A stretch of DNA of 64,000 bases from Sialis fuliginosa. Its lineage: Eukaryota > Arthropoda > Insecta > Megaloptera > Sialidae. The translations under genes and the position numbers were made by a program. The stretch spans positions 186,001-250,000 of the forward strand of contig OY540812.1 of assembly GCA_961205875.1 (NCBI GenBank). Direction: 5' to 3'. A model generated the notes under the pieces. It saw only the letters and a program-made list of their open reading frames with translations, was not told the DNA's origin and searched no databases. This document shows, one piece after another, positions 1 through 10,459 of the stretch. Within the stretch, counting starts at the first letter, position 1, and every line of letters begins with the position of its first letter.

Positions 1-135
1 TTACCTTGGAAATAAACGCAATTAAATTTAAATTGTTGTTCTAAAAATGTGTGTTATATTATTGACATTAGGATATTAGAAAACTAATATTCATAATACA
101 AAGGTGAGTTTTATTTCTTACAAATTCCATTTAAA
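1..135 (+). mobile_element. Family I fragment (3' part)
   Basis: Similar to about 10940-11045 of the full family I copy (CCTTGGAAA.AAA.GCAA.TAAAT..AAATTGT, later TTAGAAAACTAATATT.AT). The conserved ATG codons of the full copies are missing here and a GGTGAGT follows directly. It is truncated by the window edge. Confidence 0.6.
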
Positions 136-989
136 ATTTTTCATATACATATTAAAAAAATATTCACATAAATTATACGGAAACAATAAATAATCAGTAT
201 TCAAGTATTTATAATCATACCGTGTTGGAAAGTTGATTGTGTGGACCTAAATGGTCTCACCTCAAAACCAAAGCTTGTTTGCGAGTTGTATTCAGAACGT
301 TTTTTGATTCATCGTTAGAATAATACAACTTAAATTGTATAAGGAATAATATAGATGGTATATTTGTAGAGATGTCTATTAAAATAACGTATGGAGTTTA
401 TGTTTAATCTAAAAGAAGTGATATTATGTATCATTATATGAACCAGTAAAATTGGTAGCCGTCATATTTAAATAAATGTGTGTCTATAAATTATATGAAA
501 GTTTTTGCTCCACGTTGATATTTAATTAATTAACTATTTCATATCGCGTCATAGACAGTAGATTTATTTCGGCGGAGAGCGTTCGACGTACCCGCGCTTC
601 TTGTAGCAACCAGGGATGCCAAATTAAAACATAATTTCATGATATGAGGGGTGGGAATTGTATTATAAAATAATATCTCAAAAAATTTGCAAAAAAATTT
701 TTATATGAATTTTGAAAACCTCCACGGGTGATGTTTTTTTTTTTTTTTTGATAAATCTAATTAATACCTTTTGTAGATCAGACTTTTCTCTTCAAAATAT
801 ATTAATTTGTTTTGCTTTACGATTATTTTTTGCGATTAAATTTAGGGTACAAATGATCGAAAAAAATTCCATGGGCAGATTTGGAAAGATGAAAGTGTTT
901 TCTTCACAATTCGCTCAAAAATTATCGTACACAGTGATATGAAAAAAGTAAGTTTATTTATTTATTTGCCCAAAAATACTAACTTAACC
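136..989. other. AT-rich sequence without recognisable gene
   Basis: No repeat family or convincing reading frame is seen. A GC-richer patch lies at about 544-610. A frame near 712-942 encodes a poly-Phe run from a T tract and is not credible. Confidence 0.5.
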
Positions 990-1409
990 TAACCTCAATT
1001 AAATGTTCTAAATTAGAAATATTTGTTGATATTTGATTACTATCATAATCTAAAGACACTTAACTGTCTTACAGCATAATTTGATGACAATCGGCCAATG
1101 GGTGTCAAAATGGTGGACATTTAAACTAATTTTTTATTTATTAATTATTAAATTATCATAGTTTTACATTGTCTACAATTTTACCATTTATTTTATAACT
1201 ATTATGTCGTAGTACTTATTAATTCGTTATAACCAGCAAGCGTCCATTACTGGTGTTACATTATCCATTACTGGGTAAAAAACATAAATAAAATAAAATA
1301 CTATAAATTTTAAAAACAAACTATATTTGCGGACTTAATTATGAATATAATAATAAATAATTTAATACCTTGTTCTTAAAGCGTCCAAGATGGGTGCCAG
1401 TATTGTATT
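990..1409 (+). mobile_element. Family A MITE, diverged copy
   Basis: Shares the family core (TTAGAAATAT.TGTTGATATTTGATTAC; CTGTCTTACAGC; CAAAATGGTGGACATT; ACTGG.TTTAC) and a 3' end reading AAAGCGTCCAAGATGGGTGCCAGT. It has several indels and the 5' terminal repeat is not recognisable. Confidence 0.75.
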
Positions 1410-1861
1410 TTGTATTAAATTGGTAACCCTGGTTATTACATAGAGCTTGTCAAGATGGCATTTACAAAAATTCCGTATCTAATAACATTGAAAGCCCGGG
1501 GCTGTTATTATCTTTGTTAGCCACTTAACCCTTTCCATGTTACGGTCTAACCTGTCACTGACATCGCCAGCTGATTTATGTGCTATGTGAAATATTTGAT
1601 TGGATTTTTTTAGTAGCTTCATTTGGTTATTATTTCAGTCAAACTCAATTTTGTATACTCGAGATAATTATTGACCGATTTATTACAACCATGATAGTTT
1701 TTTGTATGGTTTAAAAATAAATCTCGTGTTTTTATAAAGCAATGATATCGATATGTGGATAAATTTACTATACTATATTAATTGTTAATTATATTTTTTA
1801 CTAGTTTCGTAAATTTAATACCTACTTCATATTATAGATTAATTAAAAAACATTATTAAGT
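1410..1861. other. AT-rich sequence, nothing recognised
   Basis: No repeat family, RNA gene or coding potential is visible; modestly GC-richer only around 1490-1570. Confidence 0.45.
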
Positions 1862-1866
1862 ATATG

Positions 1867-1990
1867 AACATTTGATTGTTGGGGTTGAATACCGCGTTGC
1901 ACTTTATTGTCACTTGACGTTTCGACCAACATCTCGTGGTCTTCTTCAGAAGAATGCAACGCGGTATACAACCCAACAATCAAATGTTTA
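1867..1990 (-). ncRNA. Fold-back module with a hammerhead-ribozyme-like core
   Basis: Read on the minus strand. The pieces occur in the order expected for a type I hammerhead: an outer 12-bp stem (complement of 1955-1966 with 1890-1901, TACCGCGTTGCA), an inner CTT/AAG helix (1950-1952 with 1913-1915), core CTGAAGA (complement of 1943-1949), a GACC/GGTC stem II (1938-1941 with 1924-1927) with one extra base before it, core GAAAC (complement of 1919-1923) and a cleavage-type triplet GTC (1916-1918). Stem III is absent as an internal hairpin, but ACGT is self-complementary, which is the layout of dimeric minimal hammerheads. A further inverted repeat (about 1867-1890 with 1966-1988) surrounds it. 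Such ribozymes are known from Penelope-like retroelements. Activity is untested. Confidence 0.55.
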
Positions 1991-2519
1991 TACAATTGAA
2001 TAACCGCGAAAGTCTACGTTCAAAAATTATTAAGTATGGTTAATAAAATTAATTTTTTTAAACTGAATTAATAATTTTTTTTCATATAATTTATTTAGTG
2101 CCCAATGATAAGTTACATGATGACTTCATTATAAGTCATTTGAGTGTCATTTTAGTTTACAATTAATCAAAATGCTTAAATTGAGTGACTTACTGTCTTT
2201 TATTTCTGGAAAAAAAATCAGTAAGATGTGGTTTTACTGCATTTGTATTCTGTAACAGAACTAGTGCTTTTTTCCACTGTTTTAAATATGTAAATAGTTG
2301 AGAGGTAAAACACAGTAATGCAGAATAAAAATTCAGTTGAGATCAAAATAAAAATCAATAATCTTTGTGGATTACAAAATCTTAAATAGTAAATAACATT
2401 TATTGATCTTTGTTGAACAAATAACGAAAAATTAATTTGTATGGCTCTTAATAATTATAAAGTGATTGAAGAATAATTACATTGAAAAAAAAAAAACTGT
2501 ATTATTTAAATGAAGTATA
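1991..2519. other. AT-rich sequence, nothing recognised
   Basis: Low-complexity A/T tracts only; no coding frame and no family seen elsewhere in the window. Confidence 0.45.
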
Positions 2520-2529
2520 GATCATTTTT

Positions 2530-3475
2530 GAAAACTGTAAGGTTATTAAAAATTTTTTATTTGATATTTAATAAAGATAAATTTCAGGCAATATACTAGA
2601 AAATTTTAAGTGAAAAATTTTCCTTTGTGTTAGAAATTTATTTGGTTTTATAAATAAAATGCATATAAGGTGCAGTGGGGTAAGTGCAGAAACGGGTTCT
2701 TTTTATTATAATACGAGTGAAATTGTAATAGCTAATATGTAGTGAACTACTAAAAGTTAATACCAACTTGTTTAAAAAGTTCACTACTCCAAAACTAAAC
2801 AACGTATCTTGATGCGGTAAAAAGCATTTTATACTAGGCGTATTCACAATTCTAGCATATGAAATAATGCTTCAAAGCGTTTTTAACTACCGGTAATGCA
2901 CTTGCCCCGAAAATGGGGCAAGTGCACTGTACTTGACATATTTTACAATTTCCTATCATAATGCAAATATACAAACAAAATTGGCGTCCTATTCAATTTA
3001 AACTAGTCAGTAATAACTGCACAATCATTTGATACTGAAAATATTAAGTATTTATATAACAGATTGAAAATATATGGGTTCAAAGTCCAACTATGCAAAA
3101 ACCAGTCTGCTCTTACCCCACTGCACCTTAATGCAGGATTTTAAAGTAATAAATTTCAAGCAATATATTCGCAAAGTTTAAGTGAAAAATTTTCCTTTAT
3201 GTTAGAAATTTATTTGGTTTTATAAATAAAATACATATACTATATTAAATCCAGGATTTTAAAGTAAATATCATACCTAAGGAATTTAAAAATATATCAT
3301 TTATATAAAAAAAGGTTAAATATCTTATATTATTTTTTTATTTGACATTTAATAAAGATAAATTTAAGGGAATATACTCTCAACTTTTATTTAAAAAATG
3401 TTCTTTTGTGTATGAAAATTTTATTTTATAAATAAAATACATATAATATATTAAATGCAGGATTTTAAAGTAGTT
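2530..3475 (+). repeat. Three-unit diverged tandem repeat, interrupted by a transposon
   Basis: The motif series GCAATATA.T..., AAGTGAAAAATTTTCCTTT, GTTAGAAATTTATTTGG, TATAAATAAAATACATATA, ATTAAAT.CAGGATTTTAAAGTA recurs at about 2585-2667 (resuming at 3131), 3160-3265 and 3370-3475. The first unit is split by family O at 2668-3128. Units drift in length, so the array is old. Confidence 0.65.
2668..3128. mobile_element. Family O: 461-bp TA-flanked MITE
   Basis: Terminal inverted repeats AGGTGCAGTGGGGTAAG and CTTACCCCACTGCACCT are flanked by TA on both sides (2666-2667 and 3129-3130), the Tc1/mariner-type signature. The neighbouring tandem unit provides an empty site. Internally there is a second short palindrome around 2900-2925 (GCACTTGCCCC and GGGGCAAGTGC). 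No coding capacity. Confidence 0.8.
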
Positions 3476-3841
3476 TTGGAATTTTAAAGACAAAAAAATT
3501 TTTAGATCAAATTATATGTATTTCTATTCCTCGAGGACAAATTTTTAAAATTAGAAAATATATCATTTATATAAAAAAGGGTTAAATATCTATTATAAAA
3601 ACAGTCTAATTTTAAAAATACTACGTTTCTAAAAGCATTTTAAATGTCATTTAAAAAAAGTAAACGCTTTCTTGGAGAAAATATAATTATGAACAAAATG
3701 TGTAATAACAGCTCAGCTAATACAATAATAAATAGTTGCTGTTATAAGAGTTTAAACCATTTCATTGTCTCTGTAACAGAAAGTATATGTTTAAAGTAAA
3801 AACAAAGATCTTTGGCACCGTTATAATGACATAATAGCAAC
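3476..3841. other. AT-rich sequence, nothing recognised
   Basis: A stretch resembling the tail of the preceding tandem units (TATCATTTATATAAAAAA) occurs near 3560; otherwise no features. Confidence 0.45.
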
Positions 3842-3849
3842 ATACATGG

Positions 3850-4263
3850 CAGTAGCGTAGGAACGGGGGGGGTTTTGGGGTCGAAACCCCCCACCCCGAA
3901 ATTTTAAAAGATATGAAATTAGTATAACAATTTTGAATTAACTTACCTTTTTGTGATAATAACACCCCCCCCCCCCCCCGAAATATTCAATGTTATTAAA
4001 ATATGCGAAAAATTTTGAACTTTTTTTTTTTGATCATATAGTTCATTTTATTTAATTATATGACTAAAAAAAAAAGGTCTTCAATAATAATTATAATTTT
4101 CAATTGTGGGACCTTTTTTTTTTTTTTTTAGTCATAAAATTAAATAAAAATTTTTTTTAGCTTATTTGATTAAAAAGTTTAATAATAATTTCAGATATTT
4201 TCGGAATACCAAACTTACCCCCCCCCCCCCACCCCCCCGAAAATATTTCTTACTACGCCACTG
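3850..4263. mobile_element. hAT-like non-autonomous element with poly-C/poly-G ends, 414 bp
   Basis: Starts CAGTAGCGTAG and ends CTACGCCACTG (10 of 11 inverted-repeat match). The flanks ATACATGG (3842-3849) and ATACATAG (4264-4271) are an 8-bp duplication with one mismatch, typical of hAT. Inside lie G and C runs and an inverted pair of poly-A/T tracts around TAGTCATA. No transposase. Confidence 0.75.
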
Positions 4264-4371
4264 ATACATAGACACAGGTTGTTTGAGTTTAGTATGTTTT
4301 TATTTTTAATGGTTGTCCAGCTGGAATTATAGACCTGACGACAAAAATCATAGACAGTTTAAAATATACTT

Positions 4372-4656
4372 ATTAGGGTGTTTTTATTTTTTATTTTTAT
4401 TTTTTCGGTCCCGCAGGCCTATGTTTTAGCTTTGGATCAAAAGTTAATTGTCCCAAAAATTCAGACTCGTAGATCAAACCTGTGGACGGCACAAACCGAG
4501 TCTTTTTCCACATGGGAAAAATTACTTTTTTACTTATGCGTGAATATCTCGTTGAAAAATGTATTTATTTTAATTTCTTACAGCAGCATATCATAGAGAA
4601 TTAAATTTCTTACAAAAAAGATCCCAATTGCTCAATTCATAGATCGAATATTTTAA
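4372..4656 (+). mobile_element. Family F, single arm of a fold-back element
   Basis: Matches one arm of the complete family F palindrome at 37220-37772: TTAGGGTGTTTTT end, TAGCTTTGGATCAAAAGTTAATTG, GATCAAACCTGTGGACGGC, GTGAATATCTCGTTG. The 72-codon frame inside it is a by-product of the repeat. Confidence 0.75.
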
Positions 4657-4702
4657 GTCCGCAAATATAGTTTGTTTTTTAAATTATAGCCTTTTATTGC
4701 TA
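4657..4702 (-). mobile_element. Family A fragment
   Basis: GTCCGCAAATATAGTTTG followed by TATAGCCTTTTATT is the 3'-internal part of family A in reverse orientation, abutting the family F arm. Confidence 0.6.
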
Positions 4703-5058
4703 TTATTTAAAGACAAACATCATCGGTTATCTTTTTCTATCAAGTTTAATATATTTAAATACTAAAATTCGGAATATCAAATACTTATTTCCACAAAATT
4801 TACTTATACAATTTTCAATAGATTACATAATAATTTAATTGCACAAATATATATGAGTACCTATTATAAACGAAGAGTAGTTCTTTATCTAGCAAATTAA
4901 TTTCTAAATATCTGTCTTTGTTTGATACATGGAGAAATGATTTAAATATTATAATTGCACAAATGGGAGGAGCCTCTACTAAGTTTGTGATAAACGAAAA
5001 TTAATACAATCTGCAAGACTGTACATAGTTCTAGTTGAAGAAGTGGACATGATAAAAC
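4703..5058. other. AT-rich sequence, nothing recognised
   Basis: Two loose copies of AATTGCACAAAT with similar surroundings (about 4838 and 4952) hint at a small duplication; no gene. Confidence 0.4.
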
Positions 5059-5059
5059 T

Positions 5060-5155
5060 CTATTGATATTTATGAAAATTCTTGGATAATTAACTACCTT
5101 TGGTGAATTTAGCACGAGAAAGCACTTGCCAGATGTTTTTACACAATAGCTCTGT
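5060..5155 (-). mobile_element. Family N fragment
   Basis: The reverse complement carries AAAAACATCTGGCAAGTG, TTTCTCGTGCTAAATTCACC and TTAATTATCC, matching the starts of the N copies at about 32630 and 54244. Confidence 0.65.
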
Positions 5156-5728
5156 TTTTTTATTTATAGCAATTAAATCAAATCCATTATAATATGTATA
5201 AAACTTATGGCATAATAAAACCCATAAAATAGTTACCTACCTTTTATTATAGATTGATTAAATACTTAACAACATGTTATTTGTTCCTAAAACGGATCAA
5301 CTTGTATTAAAAATAAAAACTATTAGGTACATAGAAAACAATATAAAAATAAATGTATAATTGAAATTAAACGTAAATATGTTAATATCGATAAGGTAAA
5401 CAATATACTATGGTAATAAATTATGCATAAACCCTAATTGAAATGTTAATCGCTAATATTTTATAATACTGATTATAGACATTAAAAAAATTATCGGTTA
5501 AAAAATTCATCCTATTCGTAAGATAGGCGTCGCCTGTATGTTATTGTCTCGTAGCGAAGGTTTTAATTACGAAAAAGCCAATAATTAAATACCATATGTC
5601 ATCGTGAACGTGGCACTGAACCAGCGGAATTGTGTTACATAATAATTATTATAAATACAGCCCTGTCATTCGCCATATTATAAATATCAATTCATAAATT
5701 GAAACTCTTCTTCTAGTTGAATATTAAA
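5156..5728. other. AT-rich sequence, nothing recognised
   Basis: A GC-richer patch at 5525-5640 has no coding frame. No repeat family is recognised. Confidence 0.45.
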
Positions 5729-5730
5729 TA

Positions 5731-6021
5731 AGGTACTAGCTCCAGTCTTGGATATTACCCCAGTAAAATGTACTGTATTAGAAATATGTGTTGATATTTG
5801 ATTACTACCATTTCTGAATATTAATCTATATACATTTAACTGTCTTACAGCGTGATTTGATCACATGAGGCCAATATGTGTCAAAATGGTGGACATTTTA
5901 ATTAATTATTATATTATCATAGCAACTGCTTTACATTGTTTCAAATTTGATGATTTTCTTTTATATCTTTTGTGTCGTTAGCAAGTGTCCATCACTGCGT
6001 GCTCATTACTGGTTTTATAAC
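5731..6021 (+). mobile_element. Family A MITE, 3'-truncated
   Basis: Starts at the TA-flanked 5' terminus (AGGTACTAGCTCCAGTCTTGG) and carries the family core to the ACTGGTTTTA motif, then homology stops. Confidence 0.8.
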
Positions 6022-6225
6022 AAGAATAAGAAAGTGGAGTAGTAGCAATAGAAAATAAAAAGTAGTAATTTAATTTCGGATTGTGATCGTCATATGGCGT
6101 TGTCAAAACAATATTTATTGTTTAAAGCAGAGACTCCTGGCTGCCGCAGTGTATATAACTCGTGTTTACTATGTTTACACACAATACACTCAAACAGTCT
6201 TGGACAATAATACCCCAGTGTTGGA

Positions 6226-7105
6226 CACAGTGAATTTTTTAATAAGGGAAGCATATTTTGTCAATCCTCTCCCTCCTATTAACAAAAAAACTAGTTATGA
6301 AACACCTTAAGTTCATCCTTTTACGTTTTTAAATAAATTCTTATATATTTATATAGTAACCAAATGATTATACGTCTTATTTTATTGTATTTTAGTCGAT
6401 ATTTGTATGACGAGTTGGAGGAAATTTCACTAAAAAATTTTCAATTTTTGATTTCGTTAAAAGTATGTTTCTTGTATAGAAAATGACGTGAAAAGTTGTT
6501 TGTTTCAAACCGCAGGTCCGTATCTCAAACCGTTCTCGAGATATGACCTCTCAAAGTTTTAGTTTTTTCAAAATTTTGAAGAAAAATGGCCATAACTTTT
6601 GAATGTGTGGTTGGAATTGATTTTAGTTGACGGATTTGGAATCAGCGTAGCAAAATCTATATAATGACATGTATAATACTTTAAAATCCGACAAAAAAAT
6701 TTTGGTCAAAAATCGACATTTTTTTAAGGTATACCCCTTTGAATTTTTTCGATTTTTCGCGAAATTTTTTTTTTCGAGTTTTAAGGTATTATACATGTCA
6801 TTATATAGATTTTGACACGCTGATTCCAAATCCGCCAACTAAAATCAATTCCGACCACACGTTCAAAAGTTATGGCCTTTTTTCTCAAAAAATTTCAAAA
6901 AACTAAAACTTTGAGAGGCTATATCTCGAGAACGGTTTGAGATACAGACCTGCGGTTTGAAACAAACAACTTTTCACGTCATTTTCTATACAATAAACAT
7001 ACTTTTAACGAAATCAAAAATTCGAAATTTTTTAGTGAAATTTCCTTCAACTCGTCATACAAATATCGACTAAAGACAAGAAAATAAGACGTAGAATCAT
7101 TTTAT
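6226..7105. mobile_element. Family C: long fold-back (palindromic) element, copy 1
   Basis: Two arms of about 370 bp (about 6365-6735 and 6745-7104) are near-perfect reverse complements, meeting at a short spacer that reads AAGGTATACCCCTTTGAA. A further left-arm part (6226-6364) has lost its right partner. The arms include ATATTTGTATGACGAGTTG and CAAACCGTTCTCGAGATAT. An apparent 71-codon minus-strand frame lies across the palindrome and should be ignored. Its left edge corresponds to the CAGTGGCG-ended terminus of copy 2. A transcript through it would fold into a long hairpin. Confidence 0.85.
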
Positions 7106-7179
7106 GTTATTATGTTAATAATATAGAATCGATTAATTGACTATTAAATATCAAAATTGTTTTTGAACAATCGAGTTTT

Positions 7180-7483
7180 GGTCAAATTTAACGATGTGTG
7201 ATTGGTGCATTTTGAAATGCCGCCTCGAAACTAACTGATAAATTTGAAATTAATCAACAGTATTTTGTTTTCAATTTTAATGAAATTAAAATAAGCATCC
7301 TAGATAAAATTATAACAATATTTTTTGGCAGATATAAATTGGAAAACAAAATACTAATGACTATTTTATTAAATTTTGTGGCGGCATTTCAAAATGCACC
7401 AATCACACATCGTTAAATTTGACCAAAATTAAAATTGCCCCCATGTTAAATTTCCTATGTCTTAATCAACTACGAATACACTG
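7180..7483 (+). mobile_element. Family D MITE, left end lost
   Basis: Inner inverted repeats of about 45 bp (GGTCAAATTTAACGATGTG...GCCGCC and its complement) flank a short core. The right outer end GAATACACTG followed by TA at 7484-7485 is intact; the left outer end is missing. Confidence 0.8.
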
Positions 7484-7489
7484 TATAAT

Positions 7490-8077
7490 ATGTATTACGT
7501 AATATTATGTATAAAGTGTTATATGTATGTTACATATAAACGTAGAGGGTACTCAACATACAATAGACAGAGCGGGCTGCTGTGTGCTGGACCACATTGT
7601 ATCAGATTCCTGAATCGAGATGCCAAACTGCAAGACATGTGTTTAAAAAATATTTCATCGAATTCCTTACGTTTTTTGTAGCGACTTCAGAACCGCCTTT
7701 ATGTCGTCCCTCGCGCCAAAACATACTACTGGACACTGGACCTAAGCTATTTTGTAAATTACATTATTAATTGTTATACATCAGGCGCGTAGCAACTTTG
7801 GGGAAAAATAAAAAAATTAAATTAGTAGATTTATTTATATTGAAATTGAAAATAATTTGATAGATTGATATTTTGTTTAACGATTTTATCCAGTATTATA
7901 AATAAAAGTATACTCTGAAACGGGGTATAAAATTTTGCCCGGTATTTAAAATAAATAATTGTGAAAATTAAACAAGAAATATCTGGTTTTTGTATTATAT
8001 TTTTTGAAACTTTTGGTTTGTTTTTTGCAATTTCCATGATGAACTCATGTTAGTAATAATACAAGTACCTCTTTTTT
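7490..8077. other. No recognised feature; GC-richer patch at 7555-7740
   Basis: Two overlapping short frames at about 7490-7770 have no recognisable domain and no splice context. The rest is AT-rich. Confidence 0.4.
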
Positions 8078-8450
8078 AAATCAATTTATTTACCAAAGTT
8101 CACAAATATAGTTGATGTTTTTTCTCCAGTAATGGATAAAGTAAAACCAGTAATAGACACATAATAATGATAAGTACTACGACACAAAAGATATAAAAGA
8201 AAGAATCGTCAAATTTGAAACAATGTAAAGCAGTTGCTATGATAATATAATAATTAATAAATAAATTAGTTAAAATGTCCACCATTTTGACACCTATTGG
8301 CCTCATGTGATCAAATCACGCTGTAAGACAGTTAAATGTATATAGATTAATATTCAGAAATGGTAGTATGTAATCAAATATCAACACATATTTCTAATTC
8401 AGTACATTTAATTAAAAATTTGCCGTTCTGGGGTCCTTGCCACTATTTCT
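8078..8450 (-). mobile_element. Family A MITE
   Basis: A reverse-orientation copy from the internal TTAATCAATTT/GGTAAC end through CCACCATTTTGACACCTATT to GGGGTCCTTGCC. The outermost terminal repeat at both ends is lost. A 68-codon minus-strand frame inside it recurs in other A copies and is a repeat artefact. Confidence 0.85.
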
Positions 8451-8460
8451 TTGTAACGTA

Positions 8461-8700
8461 CACGGGTAGAAAAGTTGACTTTGGCCATGAAATCCTTGTT
8501 TTCTATATAACGAAAACAATATTTTCTTAATTTAAGAATATACTCTTAATCCAGAAAATTGTTGTTTCTCTTTAAAGAAATATTGTTGGACGAAAACAAT
8601 AATATACTTGAATTAAGAATACATTATTATATTAAGAAAATATTGTTTTCGTTATATATAAAACAAGATTTTCTTGGACCAAGTCAGTTTTCTACCTGTG
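8461..8700. mobile_element. 240-bp palindromic MITE with TA duplication
   Basis: Begins CACGGGTAGAAAA and ends TTTTCTACCTGTG, flanked by TA at 8459-8460 and 8701-8702. The inverted-repeat arms extend almost to the centre and include ACGAAAACAATATTTTCTTAA. It is the only copy in this window, inserted directly beside a family A copy. Confidence 0.8.
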
Positions 8701-8702
8701 TA

Positions 8703-9049
8703 TTCTATATACAATTCAATAAAATCATCACTGAATACCTCAACTCTATATGTATTGTTATTAAATACAACATTCACACAATATCGCTGTGTTGTATTAT
8801 CACAATAAATATATACACAGACTCCGTTATATAAAAGTATCAAAAACAAAAATAAATAATAGCAAGGGCAGACTCCGTGCTGAGGCCGGCGGCGCACGTT
8901 CAGCTACACACGAGGCCCGGTGCACGCAAGGGCCCGGTCACCTCGGGGGCCCAATGTCGGCCCTGCAACGCCCACACGTGCCCACAATAATTACCAACAA
9001 CAAATACCTGGAAAAACATTTCTAAAAATAATTATATATCACGTGTTAT
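8703..9049. other. AT-rich sequence with a GC-rich patch at 8865-8985
   Basis: The patch, read in reverse, starts GCAGGGCCGACATTGGGCCC, which resembles ends of hAT elements, but no partner end or duplication was found. The short frames across it are not credible. Confidence 0.35.
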
Positions 9050-10012
9050 TTAATTAAATGCACTCAATTATAAATATTTGATTACTATACCATTTCTGAA
9101 TATTAATCTATATACATTTAACTGTCTAATTACAGCGTGATTTGATCACATGAGGCCAATAGGTGTTAAAATTGGTGGACATTTAAACTAATTATTATAT
9201 TATCATAGCAACTGTTTTACATTGTTTCAAATTTGACGGTTCTTTCTTTTATATCTTTTGTGTTGTAGTACTTATCAATAGCAAGTGTCCATTACTGGTT
9301 TTACCTTTGCCAATACTGGAGAAAAAACATGAACAAAATAAAAGGCTATAATTTAAAAAAACAAACTATATTTGCGGACTTTGGTAATTAAATTGATTAA
9401 ATAAAGAGTTAGTTGTTTTATTAGTAACATGAGTTCATGAGAATTACAAAAAAAAAACAGTAGGGTCGAGCGGGGTAAATATGAAATACCAAAAAAATGG
9501 GGTAAAAGTGAAACAAGCTTGCAACTAAAAAACTAATTTGTTTATAGGAGAATTATAAACACTGACATCATCATTAAAGGTTTGTTAAAGCTTACTGAAA
9601 ATATGAATCGGCTAATAAGTGATGTGTCACCCCTTCTACACCCTGTTAGTTAATTATTTACACATAACTTTCTGTATAGCTCAGATATTAATTAAAGTTA
9701 CAATTTCACATTGATATGCCACAAAGAAGATAAATCAAACTTGCCAAACTAGCTTTTCTTTTAAGAATATTTTCCATTAGAGGCCTGTTTCACTTTTTCC
9801 CAAATTAGATGTTAAAAATGAAACACAGTTTTTTGATTTTTAAAGTCCGTGTTGTATCGTACAGTTCAAATGACGTAATGGTTATTCATAAGCGCATCTA
9901 GTAGAACAAAATTAAAGTATGAATTTGTATCGTTAACTGTCAAAAAACATTAAAATAATTGTATTTTGTTTCACTTTTACCCCAGTTGACCCTATACCTT
10001 GTTTTTAAAGCG
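9050..10012 (+). mobile_element. Family A MITE split by family B
   Basis: The A core runs from 9050 to about 9460, is interrupted by the B element at 9463-9992, and resumes as ACCTTGTTTTTAAAGCG, the same 3' junction seen near 1370-1382 in another A copy. Confidence 0.85.
9463..9992. mobile_element. Family B: 530-bp TA-flanked element nested in family A
   Basis: Ends GGGTCGAGCGGGGTAAATATG and TTTTACCCCAGTTGACCC are imperfect inverted repeats, with TA at 9461-9462 and 9993-9994. A second, reversed and truncated copy is at 33248-33453. No coding capacity. The CGGGGTAAA-type ends recall those of family O. Confidence 0.85.
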
Positions 10013-10459
10013 ACAAGTACGTTATAAAGCTATAATTTCATATTGATTATTTCTAAAAACTCGGTTAGCCAAAACAATAAAAATAAATCACGTTATAAAT
10101 TTAGACATAATAAATGTACAAAAAATCACGAAACTGTGTCGTGTAGACGCGGTGAACAATCAATTGCGGCCGATGCGAACTCGGGCCGACAACCTGTGGT
10201 TATATTTTATTGGCTATTGGAATTTTTGTTAACCCTTCTAACAGAATAGCTATTTATTAAAATCAGTTTTTTTTTTTTTTGGTTTTTTTTTTGAATTGTT
10301 ACCTGCGCCACCTGACCTGGGGCACTTCTACTGGAGGAACGCGTCGTCGCATGCCGGCTTGTGTCAACCAGTCCACTGTTATTATCTCGGTCTATTCTCA
10401 GATATACTTTTAAACGCAGATGTGAAATCTTTTGAATGAGAATTTTTTTGTAATTTTGA
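10013..10459. other. Unique sequence without recognised feature
   Basis: GC-richer patches at 10138-10200 and 10300-10400, separated by T-runs. Short frames on both strands lack domains. Confidence 0.4.

Noticed and set aside
8100-8306. Conserved 68-75-codon frame in several family A copies (also 38991-39218, 42697-42909)
   Set aside because: Shared because the MITE copies share sequence; it lies on different strands relative to the element and has no transposase motif.
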